Positions 36,592 through 51,195 of a DNA stretch of 64,000 nt are shown in pieces. The notes beneath the pieces are model-generated. The model searched no databases, was not told where the DNA came from, and worked only from the letters and a program-made list of their open reading frames with translations. Origin of the DNA: Dactylonectria macrodidyma. Lineage: Eukaryota > Ascomycota > Sordariomycetes > Hypocreales > Nectriaceae. How positions within the stretch are numbered: the first letter of the stretch is position 1; the number at the start of each line of letters is the position of its first letter. The stretch is taken from assembly GCA_020744425.1 (NCBI GenBank), contig JAGMUV010000003.1, forward strand, positions 3,782,001 through 3,846,000, in the 5' to 3' direction. A program made the translations under genes and the position numbers.

Positions 36592-38824
36592 AACTATAAT
36601 AAACTATTATTATAAGACTTATTATAATATCTTTTTATATAATAATATATAATTAAAAAAGCTTTAATTTAAGTAAAGAAAAATAATCTTTTATATATTT
36701 ATATTTAAATTAATATTATTAAAATAAAAAGCTAAAATATAGTTAATATAAAAGTCCTTTTAATTATTTATAAATACTTAGTTTAAAAAGAATTATTAAT
36801 TTAAAATAAAATATAAACCTTATATTTAATACTATTTATAAAAAGAGGCTTTAATTTAAAATTATTAAATAATATTAATATTATATTAATAGATTTAAAT
36901 AATATAAATATAGTTAAATATAATAACTTATTATTAGATTTTAATATATTTTCTTACTTTAAAAATACTAATATATTCATTAAAAATATTTATATAATTA
37001 TATTTAGAATTACTAATAGTATACTTAAAGATCCTTATATTAATTATAAGCTTATAACCTTTAGCATATTCTTTTTAAAATAAAACTTTTAAAGCTAATA
37101 ATATTACTAAGTTATAATTTTTAATAAATACTATAATAATAGCTTATTTAAAGTAATTATAGATTATTATTATTACTTTAATTAAATTTAAACTCTATAT
37201 TTATATTAATTATAAGAATAAGTTTATTAATACTTTAAACCCTTTTTTTTATTAAAATATTTTATATATTTCTTCTTTTTAAAATTAATAATTTAAAGAT
37301 TATTAAAGAATAAATTAATTAATTTATTATAATCCTTAGTTCTTAAGCTTTACTTTTATAAAATAAATATATTATAGCTTATTTTATAAATATAAATACT
37401 ATTATTAATTTAATATCTTCTTATAATCTTATTTTATAAACTTAAATTAATATTATATTAAAAAAATATAATAATTAGTTTTTTTAATACTAAGAATTCT
37501 ATGTTCTTATTTTTAATACATAAATATATTCTTATAATTATACTATTAATATATTAAGTATTAAAAAGGATTCTTTTAATTAAATTAAAAGATTATTATT
37601 TATACCTATATTTATAAGACTATAGAGTATTAAAGTAAAGCTTAAAAATAATTAAAAATTAGATAATCTTATTATTTAAGAATTACTTAAAGCCTTTTTA
37701 AATTTAGATTTTATTAGCCTTTTTTATAAAAGTATTAACTAAGCTTTTATTATAAAATTACATTACTTATTATATATTATAATATTCTTATAATTTAGTT
37801 TATAATTAATTCTAATAATCTTACTAATCTTATTAAACTTTATTTAATAATATATTTACTTTATAATTCAAAAATAATTAAAAAGTTTTTATAAATATTA
37901 AGTATAATATATTAATATATATATTTATTTCTTTTAGATCTTTTAAGTTAAATAGTCTTTTTTTATTATAAAATAATATTATTTTTTAAATACTATATTT
38001 ATATTAAAAAATAACTCTATCTTTAGTTATATTAATTCTTATTTTAATATAGTTAAAACTAATTAAAAAAGAGCTTTATATTAATATAGATTTCTTTAGC
38101 TTTATAATAATTTAAATATTTAAATTATATTTTAACTTATAAATAAAGTATTTATAAAAATACTTTTATCTTAATACAACCTTATTTAATATATTAATAG
38201 TATTTTTTATAAAATAAGAAAACTTAAGTTAAATATATTATTATATATATTAATAATAGTATAAGATTTAAATAAAGAATTATTTTATATAATAATTATT
38301 AATTATATAATTAATATAAATATCTTTTTTCCCTTTTCTTTATTCCTTTCTCTATCTTCTCTCTTCCCAAAGCAATTTTATATATGTCTTTATAAATTTC
38401 ATTCCTTTTTTCTATTTTAAAATATTCTTATATAAAAGTCCTTCTAAGTATTTTATACTTTTATTGTTTAAAGCTTTATAAAATGAATAGAAAAAAATTT
38501 TTTATAAGTAAAAAGATCTTTTATAATCTTCTTTAAATATTTAATTTTAAGTATTTTAAAAAGCTTAAAGAGAACAGGAGATTTTCTCTTTAATTTAATG
38601 AAAATATCTTTAGTAATTAAGAGTTAATTAATTAATTAAAAAGATAAAAAATTAAAGGATTTTTAACTCACTTACTTATTAAGTATATTATAGATATTTT
38701 TTATTAAAAAGCTCTTTAATATTATAACTAAAGCCTGAGTTATAATATTTATATTAAAGGCTTTTTAATAGTTAAAAAAACTAAATAAAAAAGAAAGAGA
38801 GAAAGATACCTAGTAAATTTAGTA
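36592..38824. other. 2.2 kb AT-rich degraded DNA ending at a sharp boundary
   Basis: RIP-like sequence without ORFs. Near 38,330-38,400 a pyrimidine-rich stretch (TTCTTTATTCCTTTCTCTATC) appears. Around 38,825 the composition switches within a few tens of bases to normal, CpG-containing sequence (GAGTTGTGGC, GCGCCCTGGCGAG). Confidence 0.5.
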
Positions 38825-40447
<1,623 letters not shown>

Positions 40448-41075
40448 ATGGGTAGTACTATGGCATAAGACAGCAAGTACCTGAATAAATGCCTTGTCGC
40501 AACTCCCAATATTAAGCTCTGTTCTTTTGTGAAGGCTAAAAAAGCGTGAGTGGATTATCGCCCCCCAGTAGGGTATCCGTTATGAAGGACGCAACACAAC
40601 GACACATGCAAGGGATCGAGTCATTCCATACATCCATATGAGTAAATGTGATAAATTGAACCCGCCAATCTGTAAGCTAACTTTGAACGAAGCATTCGGA
40701 TGTCGGATCGGTACCCATAAATCGATATCCGACAAAGGAAGGGCGGCTAACGCACCTTACAAATTAATCCGCTAGGGATGGGCGGACAAGTTGGACGGTG
40801 TGAAAAAAGGACCTGGAACTTCAGCCAGAGTATTTATTAATGGCAGTAGTATGAAGTTATCAAGTGCCGAGAATTTTCTTGATGCGGCCGCGATAACAAG
40901 TGCGAGAATGGTCACACAACTTTGAACTACTTTCTACATTGTAAGGGGCAAACGGCTAAGATATTCGTATCTAATTATATTTGACACTCATACGGCGATC
41001 GATCAACTCGATTGCTTCTCTCTTGCTTCATTCTACGACCTCTAAGACGGCCGCCTTCCTGGTACCACAGCGACC
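40448..41075. other. Intergenic region between decarboxylase and acetyltransferase
   Basis: About 630 bases between two same-strand genes. AATAAA at 40,484-40,489 (CTGAATAAATGCC) could serve as polyadenylation signal of the upstream gene. TATTTATTAATGG near 40,830 is the only TATA-like stretch. No further gene seen. Confidence 0.5.
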
Positions 41076-42055
41076 ATGTACACCACAAAACAGGTCGATC
41101 AGTATCTCAACTACATCGGACTTCCTCGGGAGCAACACCCTGAGGATGCGCTCCAACTGTTGGCAGAACTACAAAAGCGACAGCTGGAGCGGGTGCCGTT
41201 TGAGAATCTTTCACTTCACTACTCGACGCAAAAGGTCCTCTCATTGGAGCTCAACGATTTGTTCCAGAAGATTGTAATCCGCGGGCGTGGAGGATACTGC
41301 CTTGAGAATAATAATTTCTTCGGGGCTATTCTTCGGAGTCTGGGATATGACTCCATGTACGCGGCTGGGAGGGTCAGAAGACCCGCGACAGATGGCAAAC
41401 AAGGATCGTGGATAGGATGGTATGTTTCTCATCGCATATTGCTCTTGAATTCCTGATGCGGCCCCATTTTTGCTGCCGCCGTGGGCTAAATCATCTCCAT
41501 AGGAGTCACCTTGTTAACCTCGTCAAAATTGACAACCTTCGTTACCTGGTAGATGTAGGTCATGGAACCTGTTGTCCGACACACCCCATCTTGTTGGGTG
41601 GTGGAGTTGTGGACGGGATTATTCCACAGCAGTACAAGGTCGAATTTACACAGTTACCACAGCATTCAGATCCTAGCCAGCGTCTCTGGGTTTACTCGCA
41701 CCGCAGTTCTCCGGAGTCTCCCTGGGTTGAGGCCTACTGCTTTACCGAAACGGAGTATTTCGAGACCGATTTCGACACAATGAACCTGTATCCTATGACA
41801 AGCCCTAAGAGTTTTTTTACCCAGAATGTCCTCGCCCAGAGATTTCTCATGGATGAAAAGACACAAGAGTTGATAGGATTCGTTGCGCTCTTTGGAAACA
41901 GAATCAAGAGGAGCATACGGGGCACAGAGATCATCTTAGGGACATTCAGCGACGAGGAGGAGAGAGTGCGGACGATTGACCAATGGTTTCGGATCCAGTT
42001 AAGTAGAGAGGAGCAACTAGCCATCAAGGGGCATACCGGCGAATTGAGAACATGA
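41076..42055 (+). CDS. Arylamine N-acetyltransferase
   Basis: Two exons, 41,076-41,419 and 41,503-42,055, with an 83 nt intron (donor GTATGT, branch CTAAAT, acceptor ATAG), give 298 residues, normal for the family. NATs transfer an acyl group (acetyl, or malonyl in some fungi) from CoA to arylamines and hydrazines in the cytosol. The Cys-His-Asp triad is visible: C75 in RGRGGYCLENN, H117 in WSHLVNLV restored by splicing, and D132 in LVDVGHG. The N-terminal helical part has VPFENLSLHY, the usual LPFENLxxH motif. One difference is DVGHG where DVGFG is common. In Fusarium a NAT (FDB2) detoxifies 2-aminophenol derived from benzoxazolinone; whether this copy has such a role cannot be read from sequence. 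It sits about 630 bases downstream of the decarboxylase. Confidence 0.93.
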
Positions 42056-44113
42056 TGTACGCATTGTAGTATTTTAGTGCGACACCCTACAACAGTGGTC
42101 AATTTTCGCCCTTGGTGACTTATGCTTGCTTCATCACTTCACCGCTTCGTTTACATATGAGAGCGGTACCAAGCAAGGAAATTTGCCCAAGTCCTGGGAA
42201 TTTACGATATTGCTCGAGCCTTGTGTATATTTGCTTTCTAATTGGAGACATCTGCGGTCGTGGGGCTTAGAGGTTGACGGCCATTGGGCGCAAATGCATC
42301 ATATACGCCATGAGTCTAGACTCCAGGGCCGAGAAAGACGAGCCGACGCTGACAGTGTCAAATCATTATTTTTAGCTGAAATAAGACTGTTTAGACAATT
42401 GACTTTAATGTTGGGTGCAGTGTGGTGCATTACCCGAAGCCAGAGGGACCAGCGGGTACAGTCGTCGGCTAAGCCCTACAAGAGCGTCGACCTGTATGTA
42501 ATGTACCCTTGTCAAATACTTAACATGTTTCGGTGCCGGCGTGAAAACTGTAGACTACCAAATTAGGTCTCATATGTGAAGACAATGCCAAGTAATGTTG
42601 TGCCATACGTATCAGCACGCAGCGTAAAGAAAGTGAAGGCTTTGGCTTGATTATATCGAGCAACCTACCACAGCTGAGAGAAGCAAAAGGAGCTTCAACT
42701 CTCTCATGAACGGTGGCTAGAATCCTGATATTCCTCTGTGAGTACAATGCTTGGAGCGACGTTCCTCCTTCACGAAGGAACATAAGGCGCCTCTCAAGTC
42801 ACAGTCATTTTGACGTCATCAGCACTGTTGGCATCGCGTCGGGTTTGAGCTTCAACTGAGCCCTCGGCAGTAGAGCAAGTCACCTGCAATTTACCCACGG
42901 TATCAAGCCGACCAGTGCGAATGCCGTGTCATAGGTTACTTTTTTATCCGTTCTGAGTGATTTGCGCAAGTCAACCGGATCATGAATTGGAGGCATTCCA
43001 TATGGAGCCCATTGAATTTTACCCAGAGACTCAATCCATTTTCATGAGCTCATTTACATTGCTACATCGGCATCCGCAGTAATGTGGGCTTTAGAGTCGC
43101 CTTATGTTCCTCTTCAAATAGGTACTGCTGAAACACAGCATGATAGGCGACAGAAAGGTCTCTACGCCGGTACCGTACATGGTTACCACCCATGGCGATG
43201 GCACTGACAAGAAGGGTCTGCTCCTGGAAACACGCAAGTAGTCAGATTTGTATGGGGTGAATCCCTACGACATAGCAGTGCCAGTCTAGGTTTCTTAATA
43301 CAATATCCCTAGGACACTGCCGGCTTATGACTGATGGGGTTTAGGAGGCTTGGAGTCTAGCTGCCAAGGGGGTTGAGCAGCTGGCTATGAGCAAGAATGA
43401 AGCTAATCGGGTTCCTTGAATCCCTACAGCACCTTAGATCCCTCGATTCGAAAAGCCTTGGATAATGTAATTGTTAAGTTGTATATTACTTTTAATCTCA
43501 TTACTTTCATCGACCTGGAGTCTCATTTATCCGCTATGGGAGATGGACAGGTGCGCAACATGACTACAAAGAATAGAGCACTGACGCAATGCAAAAATTG
43601 TGTGCAGTTTATTGAGAGCAGAAAATCAACTCATCACTAGGTTTGCTGAGTGTGGACTCAAGGCACTGCGCCCCACTGTAGCTACATCTACATTGCCCGT
43701 GAAGGCTACCCAGATATCACCAACACAGTGACAACACCAGGTCCGGAACTCCAGCACAGACCAACGGGATTGACAAATGTCATCGCACCGAGTTATTTTC
43801 CTTCTGATTCCTGATTGGTGGTATGAAGCCGTTTTTTCTTTGTTGCGTTGACCCTCGAGTTGAGCAAACAAAATGGCGTAGACGAACAATGGGTTTACCA
43901 CCGTCTGTGCGACTTTGGTGTGCCAGTTTCGCGTCACCTCTGCTTTTCCCACACCAACCCTCTTCGTATTGTTCTTTGTCTTTGACCCGAATGAGAAAAA
44001 GACCCGATCATGGCGCCGAAAACCAACTTTGACCTCTGCATTGAAATCACCTATCCAGCAACTACTCCGTCTCTTCGCCCACCTCTGCATCCTTGGCAGC
44101 GCCTGGCACAGAC
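42056..44113. other. 2 kb intergenic region, no convincing gene
   Basis: Composition is normal, but no ORF here resembles a known protein. The longest forward ORF (42,126-42,566, 146 codons) and reverse ORF (43,626-44,129) lack motifs, splice-supported extensions or start context, and overlap the ABC gene leader in the second case. It may hold the 3' end of the acetyltransferase transcript and the long upstream region of the ABC gene, or a decayed gene. Confidence 0.45.
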
Positions 44114-47100
44114 ATGATGGAATCAACAACTTCCGGCCCCCTTGAGGCTCGGGCTATGAATGTAACGCTCCAAGGCCCTCAGCAGGCTGTGTATTCTTCC
44201 TGGAGATATTTGTTTGTCTTCACCAAGAGGGATCACGCAGCCCCCTTGATTGGCGCCCTAGCTGCGTCCGCGATCACGGCTGGGTTCAAGACCATCCTAG
44301 CCATCATCCTAGGAAAGGTCTTCGACATCATCGCTGGCTTCGGAAATGGGACCCTAGACGGCCGTAAGGCTCTGTTTGACATATCCAGGTGGTCTCTCAT
44401 TCTACTTGGGTTGGGCGTGGGCTATTGGCTGGCCAACTCAGCATTCCTCGCTCTTTGGATAATCTTTGGCGAGCTGCAGGCTGCCAGTGTTCGCCGTGAT
44501 ATCTTCGAAAACCTCATATCTAGGGATATGGCTTGGTTTGACTCCCAGTCTGAGGGAATCTCTAGCCTTCTTGTCAGGATTCAGACGTGAGTAGTCTTTG
44601 TGGCTTCCCGGCCTGGGGACGTCTCCTCTAATGCTGGAACAGACAAACCAGAGAACTACAACTCGCAACGTCCCAAGTTCTCGGCTTGCTTGTTTGCGAT
44701 GTCATCACTTCCCTCGCCTCTCTCGGAATCGCGCTCTACTACTCGTGGAAGCTCACCCTAGTCCTTGTTGCAATTTTACCAATCTCAGTCATTATCCTTT
44801 CGATTGCTACACGCCGACTCGAAGCCGCTATCCAAGCTCAGAGACGCTCTCTAGCTGTCGCCTCAAAACATGCGGTAGCGTCCATTACCGCCATTGATCT
44901 CGTCAAGGTCTTCAATGGATATGACCAGGACATTTGGCAGTACTGCAACGCTGTGAGGGCTGCAGTAAAGCCGTATCTAATCCAGGCGCAATGCAACTCC
45001 ACCCAAATGGGATACATCAGCTTCAGTGGGATTGCTATGTTTGTTGTCGGCTTTTGGTACGGTGTTGTACTGGTCAATGGGGGTCTCGCGCCCGGCCATG
45101 TTCTCGCGACATTCTACGCAACTTTGGCTTCGTTTCAAGCCATCGAAGCCCTCATGCCACAGTGGCTAGTTATTGCAAAAGGCATGTCGGCTGGCAGTTT
45201 CTTGTCTGCGATAGCCTCGAATCACCATCGGGCACACGGGGTAAATGTCATGATGGGCTCCCTCAGGCCATGCGACTGTGTCGGCGACGTTGAACTGACA
45301 AATGTAAGCATCCAAACCCATTTATTATCGTCTAGAGCGCCTTTCTCATAATTCAAAGGTCAGTTTTGCATACCCTTCGAACCCGGAGGCTAGGGTGTTG
45401 AATAGTTCAACTTTCTTCTTCCCCGCTGGTGAATTGACCTTCGTTGTCGGAAGAAGCGGATCTGGCAAGAGTACTCTTGGGAACCTCATAGTTGGGTTTT
45501 ACGAAGCCACAACCGGTGAGATCCAGATAGATAACCAACCTTTGCGAGTGTTGGACAAGCAATGGCTCCGAGAAAATGTCACCTTGATTCAGCAGTCCAG
45601 CATTTTGTTCAACGACACCTTGTTCAAGAATATCGCCTTTGGCCACCTTGACCCAGACACAGCAACGCAGTCAGAAGTCGAAAAGGCTTGCGACGCGGTA
45701 TTGCTACAGTCTACTGTTGATACACTTCCAAACGGGATGGATACCAATGTGGGCTCCGGGGGTTACGACTTGAGTGGCGGTCAGAAGGAAAGAGTAGCAC
45801 TAGCTCGAGCTCGACTTAGAAACCCGCCGGTTCTAATTCTCGACGAAGTTACAAGCGGCCTAGACCAAGTCAGCAGAGATCTTATCATGGGAGCGATTCG
45901 AGAGTGGAGGCGTGGGAAGACCACTATTATCATCACCCACGATGTCTCTCGGATTGGGGACGATGACTTTGTGTACGTCATGGATAACGCATGCTTGGTG
46001 GAAGAAGGCTTCAAACGCGATCTACTACGCAGCAGTATGGGGCCATTTTCAACGCTTGCACGCATAGCTTCAGCCGAATCTCAAGATGCCTCGATCGAGA
46101 TCAACACCATTTCTCCCGAGAGCACCAGTACACATGCGCCGGTGATCGTGCCTCCTCCAGCCTTTGAAGACTCCCCCGTTTCCCGGATCTTTATGGAAGA
46201 ATTCAAGGGATTGCAACGGAACTCGCTGCTTGCACCCGGAACTGGCATACCCCAACGAATCTCTTGGGGGGGAGGAACCAGTGCAGCGTTGAGAATGAGG
46301 ACAGAGCAGATATGGGCATCGGATATACCCATGGAACAGCCACGAGCGATGCTACGAAGCCCGCCACTGTTACATGAAAGACCAATCATGCCGCAGAACT
46401 GGCACAGTACTAGTGATGACCGAGAAAAAAGTGCAGGCGGCTCAACAGAGGAGACTGATTACATATTTGGGGCAACTAACCACCACAAGAATACGACGAA
46501 TCTACGGGCATCCCGATACGATTTAGAGACAGCTAGCGAAACGAGAAGACGCAAGAAAAGTGAAAAGGCGAGAGACACAGCAAGAAAGGGGGCGAGAGCG
46601 AGAGCGAGAGGCACAACAGGGGAGACGACTAAGGAACCAAAGAGTTGCGTTCCAGAACACATTTCGCTTATTTACATTCTGAAGACCGTCTGGCCGGCTC
46701 TTGGGCCTCGTCATCGCCTTATCCTCTTGTTCGGAATCCTCACCTGCATTGTGGGTGCTGGCGCTATTCCCACCTTTGCGTTCTGTTTCGCACAGCTGCT
46801 TGGAGTGATGTGGTCCCCTGGCGACAAGCTGGCCGAGGGCAAGAAATGGGCCATCTATCTCTTTGTGGTGGCGATTGTCGACGGGGCCTGTACCGGGGGT
46901 GGCCGTTATCTCTTCGAGGTCGTTGGTCAGTCTTGGATCAACGCCATCCGCGTCCAAGCCTTGAAGGCCATCTTGCGGCAGCCCAAGTCGTGGTTTGACC
47001 AGTCTCAAAACTCGGCTGGGCGTATCAACGAGTGCCTGGATAGTAACGCGGAGGAGATGCGCAACCTCGTCGGGCGGTTCGCTCCGATTGTCATCGTTGT

Positions 47101-48460
47101 GACTGTCATGACCTCGGTGGCCATCACCTGGGCTCTCGTGGTTTCCTGGAAACTCACCCTTGTCGCACTGGCACTGGCGCCCGTGATAATGGGCGTAGTC
47201 AAAGGCTTCTCTGTCGTTAGCGGGAAGTGGGAGGCAACTTGCAACAAGGGGGCCGAGGACTCCAGCGCGGTTCTCACCGAGATCTTTCTCAATATCCGAG
47301 TCATCAGAGCCCTTACCTTGGAGGGCCATTTCCGGACCAAGTACATACAGTCTACCTCACGTACCTTCAGTCTCGGGTTGCGGAGGGCTGTGTTCATTAG
47401 TGGGCCGTATGGGTTGTATCAGTCGCTCAACTTTCCTCTGACGGCGCTGGTATTCTACTACGGCATGGTCCTCTTAGCAACACAGAAGGGGATGACAGCG
47501 ACAGCCGTGGTACAGGTTGTGAATCTGCTGCTGTTCAGCGTAGGGACTGCAACCAGTTTCCTCAGTGCGATGCCCCAGGTTACTATGGCTCAAGCCACAG
47601 CTGCACAGATGCTGGCGTACACCAACATGTCGACGAGGGCATCTTCTGAACCCCGGGGCACCAAGACGCCCACGACAGTGTTTCCCATTCGGCTGCGCGA
47701 GCTAAGCTTCTCGTATGAGGCCGATAAGGATCGTTCGATATTGCGAGGAATGTCCTTTGACATCGCACCGGGGACATGCTTGGCCTTGGTAGGCCGCTCC
47801 GGGTGCGGCAAGTCGACCATCGTATCATTGCTTCTTGGCCTCTACTCGCCATCGCCGCGCTCCACGCTCAGCACAGTCTCACCTCTGACGTTTGGCGGGA
47901 TTCCATACAATGATATCGATATTGAACATCTACGGTCCATGACAGCGTATGTGCCACAAACACAGTTCCTCTTCCCAGCGACGATTGCAGAAAATATTGC
48001 ATACGGTATAGACGAAAGCTCGCAGTTACGACGTATCGAAAGCGTCATGGCTGCTGCCGAATCGGTAGGCCTACACGAATTCATTGTGTCTTTGCCAGAA
48101 GGCTATAATACACTAGTCGGTGATGGCGGCCAGACGCTCTCAGGAGGGCAAGCGCAGCGACTCAGCATTGCTCGGGCGCTCGCACGGAAGCCCTCGTTGT
48201 TGGTTCTCGACGAGCCCACGAGCGCTCTGGACACGCAGAGCTCGGAGATGATCAGGCAAACAATCCAGGAGCTGGCAGCACAGTCCGGCCAACGACGAGG
48301 CGGCATGGCTATCGTCATCGTCACGCATAGCCGCGAGATGATGGCCATTGCGGATCGTGTTGTGATGCTGGAGGACGGGGCGAAGGTGGAAGAAGGGACG
48401 TATCACGGTCTGTTGCAGAGCAATGGGCCGTTTGCAGAGCTGGTTAGTTGGGGAAGATGA
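44114..48460 (+). CDS. ABC-B type full transporter, Ste6/a-factor exporter-like
   Basis: Three exons, 44,114-44,586, 44,643-45,303 and 45,359-48,460, with introns of 56 nt (donor GTGAGT) and 55 nt (donor GTAAGC), encode 1,411 residues. The layout is TMD1-NBD1-TMD2-NBD2, an ATP-driven exporter of the multidrug/a-factor (ABCB) group in the plasma membrane. NBD1 has Walker A GRSGSGKST (residues 409-417), signature DLSGGQKER, and Walker B VLILDEVTSGLD with H-loop IITHD. NBD2 has Walker A GRSGCGKST, signature LSGGQAQR, Walker B LLVLDEPTSALD and H-loop IVTHS. Both sites look catalytically complete. A ~150-residue charged linker rich in R, K and E lies between NBD1 and TMD2 (around 46,100-46,640). 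The start is the first in-frame ATG; MM at 44,114/44,117 leaves a choice of two adjacent codons. Splicing restores RIQTQTRELQLATSQ. Ste6-type pumps export prenylated pheromone; export of other hydrophobic compounds is equally possible. Confidence 0.92.
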
Positions 48461-49472
48461 GGAGGAGAGAATGGGAGGGGAGGAAGAGACGAAGAAGACG
48501 ACGGGTCCACGTATCGGCAGTCGTGATATTGTGCCGAGAAATCGGGGATGTTTTGGTAGAGATGTTGATGGAGGGAAGTCGTACAGCGAACTACCTAGGG
48601 ACATGCTGGTGAAATGGACGGGATGAATGACGTTGAGGCAGGACGATGCACCATGCTCTTATTGTCATTTCTATTTCTTTTTTGGATATATTATCTCATT
48701 ACATCCTTCTAAAACATTTTTTATTTATTTTTCTAATTGTTGCTCGTCTGCAAATACCGGATTGTAATTCATGCTTTCAAGTATCATTCTGCTCGATGTA
48801 GGAGTCAGAGGTACCCAAGGCTGATCCAAAACTCCGTCGACTTGCCCTGGCTCGCCTCACCCCAACAAACGCCCTCGGAGTTGGGTTAATGATGAAGAAA
48901 AACAAAGTCAAAAAGTTAAAACTAAAACGCCGGAAGCCAAGATGGCATGCAATCTCAAAGCCCGTACCGACTCATCATTTAGTTCCGAGGCGCAATCCGT
49001 TGAAGTTGTCTGTGCTGTCGCGCCACGCAGATTGATGAGTCGGAGTTGTGATGTAAGTGCTCCGACTCTGGTTCGATTAGTGATCCATCCAGAAGCCACC
49101 ACCTATCACAACCACCTGCCGGCCAAAACGCCCTTCCCCCAACAAGTCACCGGTTCCATCACAGGTTCCATCAAAGACACACAAGTTACAGGCCTCCATC
49201 CAGCCTCACTCTTCGTCATCAATCTGCCTAGCATTGGCCTCGTCGCATTGCAGCCGTATCGGTGCCAACCGCATTCTCCGGGGTGTCCGGTTTGGTGTTT
49301 CGGTTTCTCATCAAAGTGGGAATCCTTCAAGTAGCCATCATTCCAGTGGAAGCACTTCTTGTCCATTTTAAGACATCCGCAATTGGACCCGGGCGACTCA
49401 CTCCACTAACCCACCCCGCGTATCTCGTCTCAGTCATCTTAAACATCTCATCCTTCAAAGATCTCAGGTCCC
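48461..49472. other. 1 kb intergenic region
   Basis: Between the ABC and bZIP genes, both on the plus strand. The first ~300 bases include a T-rich stretch near 48,665-48,735 likely to be the transcript end of the ABC gene. A CT-rich stretch (CATCTCATCCTTCAAAG) precedes the bZIP start. Short ORFs on both strands near 48,908-49,366 have no recognisable content. Confidence 0.5.
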
Positions 49473-50946
49473 ATGTCAGATCATCCCAAGTCCGGCCCTG
49501 CCAAGCGGCGAGGTCGGCCTCCCTCCACTGAAGCAGACGATGCCGCTCTTAAGGTAAAGTATCAACCCTCACAGCTGATGGATTGGCCAAATGCTTATAG
49601 GTGTCCAGGCTCGCCGTCAGCGCAACCGCGAGGCTCAGAATGTCTTCCGCAGGCGTAGGCAGGCTGCCGAAGCGGAGCAAGGCAAGAGGCTCCGTCGGCT
49701 TGAAGAGGTCGTGGAAGAGATGAGCTCCATCTTCATCAGTTTCGTCGATGAGATACTGGAGTCCGAAATCGTCATCCAGCAGCCGAACCTGGCGGGGAGC
49801 TTGCGCAAGTCCATGGCTCGCATTCTGGCCCTGGCAAATGAAGTTGTCGGACCAGACGAATCAGAAGATGCATCGTGTGTACCATCCACAATACCACCCG
49901 TGGTACCAGCACCGTCGACAGCAGCAACAACAATATCGACATCAACATCCATGACCAAAATGCTACCAGTCATCTCAGAAAATGACACATTAGGCCACTC
50001 ATCAACCTCACCACCAGGCGACTCGTCAACGTCCCGCCACTCTTCCGAAGATCTCATGGACTGTGATAAGCAAACAGAGACTGATCCAGTCTTTCAAACT
50101 TCCAAATCGGCACCTATCCTCGCCCTCACAGGGCCGCCAGGCCACGACCACCATATTCCCGATGGCCCACCCGGAAATGTCTTCAACGAAACCCCTCCAC
50201 TGCCTCCCCAGATATATGGTAACGGCTGGACTATCACGAACCATCCCATCGTCGGACACAAGCACTGGGGAGCTCGCCTGCCCCTCTCCCCGGACTCGTT
50301 CGCCTACCGCCTCGCCAAGGCCAGCTTAAGCATTGCATATCTGATCCTAACCAAAGCTCACCATCCGCCCTTGCCCCAAGCCGAGGAGCAGCGCATCTTT
50401 GGGACAAACATGGACTATACAGACAAAAGTGAACTGTTGATCCGTCTGCGGTGGCTACTTGGACCAGGCAGCGGAGATATGTACCGCGTCATCGATTTAC
50501 CGTATGGGCAGCATGGCTCCCAAGTCTTCACAAGGAGCGATTTGAATCCTGCCTTCGACGAACTGGGCTGGCCCGGCATCTACAAGCGCCGCCCCAACAA
50601 CGGCGATGCAGGGTACCTCAGCATTTTGGGCGTTGAAAAGCAGCTGCTCGCTCTCGGAGGCAGAATCATCGACGCTGAGACTCTCGAGCTCAACATAGCG
50701 AACCCGGCATCGACCGAGAGCCCACCTAGCGATGTCGTCTCCGCGCAACCAGACAGCTGGAGCTTTGTCGACTTCTTCTCCCCTAATCAGCTGCGCACCC
50801 GGCCCAATGCTTTGACCATGCAGCTCAGTATCGGGCTCCTCGTGTCCAACCTGGCTCAGAGCGGCGTCTGTCTCATGCGTGGGCCAGGGTATCCTCGAGA
50901 TGAACTAGGCGGAGCCATCCAGGCGTCAGTATTTAAGGTGTCTTAG
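49473..50946 (+). CDS. bZIP transcription factor, fungal Yap-like basic region
   Basis: Exons 49,473-49,553 and 49,609-50,946 with a 55 nt intron (donor GTAAAG, branch CTGAT, acceptor CCAG) give 472 residues. The acceptor was chosen at 49,607-49,608 because it keeps frame; the nearer ATAG at 49,599-49,600 does not. The N-terminus has KRRGRPPS, then the basic region ARRQRNREAQNVFRRRRQA. N33-x-x-A36-Q37-x-x-F40-R41 fits the NxxAQxxFR signature of Yap1-like fungal bZIP factors. A short heptad segment follows (EQGKRLRRLEEVVEEM). The middle (residues ~100-220) is S/T/P-rich and low in structure. The C-terminal ~230 residues (from FAYRLAKASLSIAYL onward, with DLPYGQHGSQVF and ELGWPGIYKRRP) look like a conserved domain I cannot name. 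Nuclear DNA-binding regulator; target genes unknown. It ends 250 bases from the convergent Ca2+-ATPase gene. Confidence 0.85.
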
Positions 50947-51195
50947 CACTTGTACCGTATCTTTTGATAGAAAGTTGTAATGAGCGAGTGTTTTTTTTAA
51001 TCTAAAGCAGCAGGTATAGAAGGGGTGCATGATATGATATTAATAATATAAAAGTGCCAACAAGTGCATCAATGGTATTGTTCCTATATGAGGGCTTCAT
51101 CATAACTTCGTGTCGTCATACTACTGTACTGTGTATATCCAATCCGTCCTGTTTGACAGGTGATTCGAACATTGGGATTCCGGTCTCACCTCAAA

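Noticed and set aside
42126..42566. 146-codon ORF downstream of the acetyltransferase
   Set aside because: No recognisable motif, low-complexity-free but composition unlike a conserved protein, and no splice-supported extension. Likely chance.
44093..44113. Earlier start for the ABC gene at 44,093
   Set aside because: That codon is TTG, not ATG. The first in-frame ATG is at 44,114, and the ATG at 44,010 is in another frame that stops at a TGA.
43626..44129. 167-codon minus-strand ORF before the ABC gene
   Set aside because: Overlaps the ABC start, without motifs. Treated as antisense chance ORF.
46523..47329. 268-codon ORF on the minus strand
   Set aside because: It lies fully within the ABC transporter exon 3 in the antisense frame.
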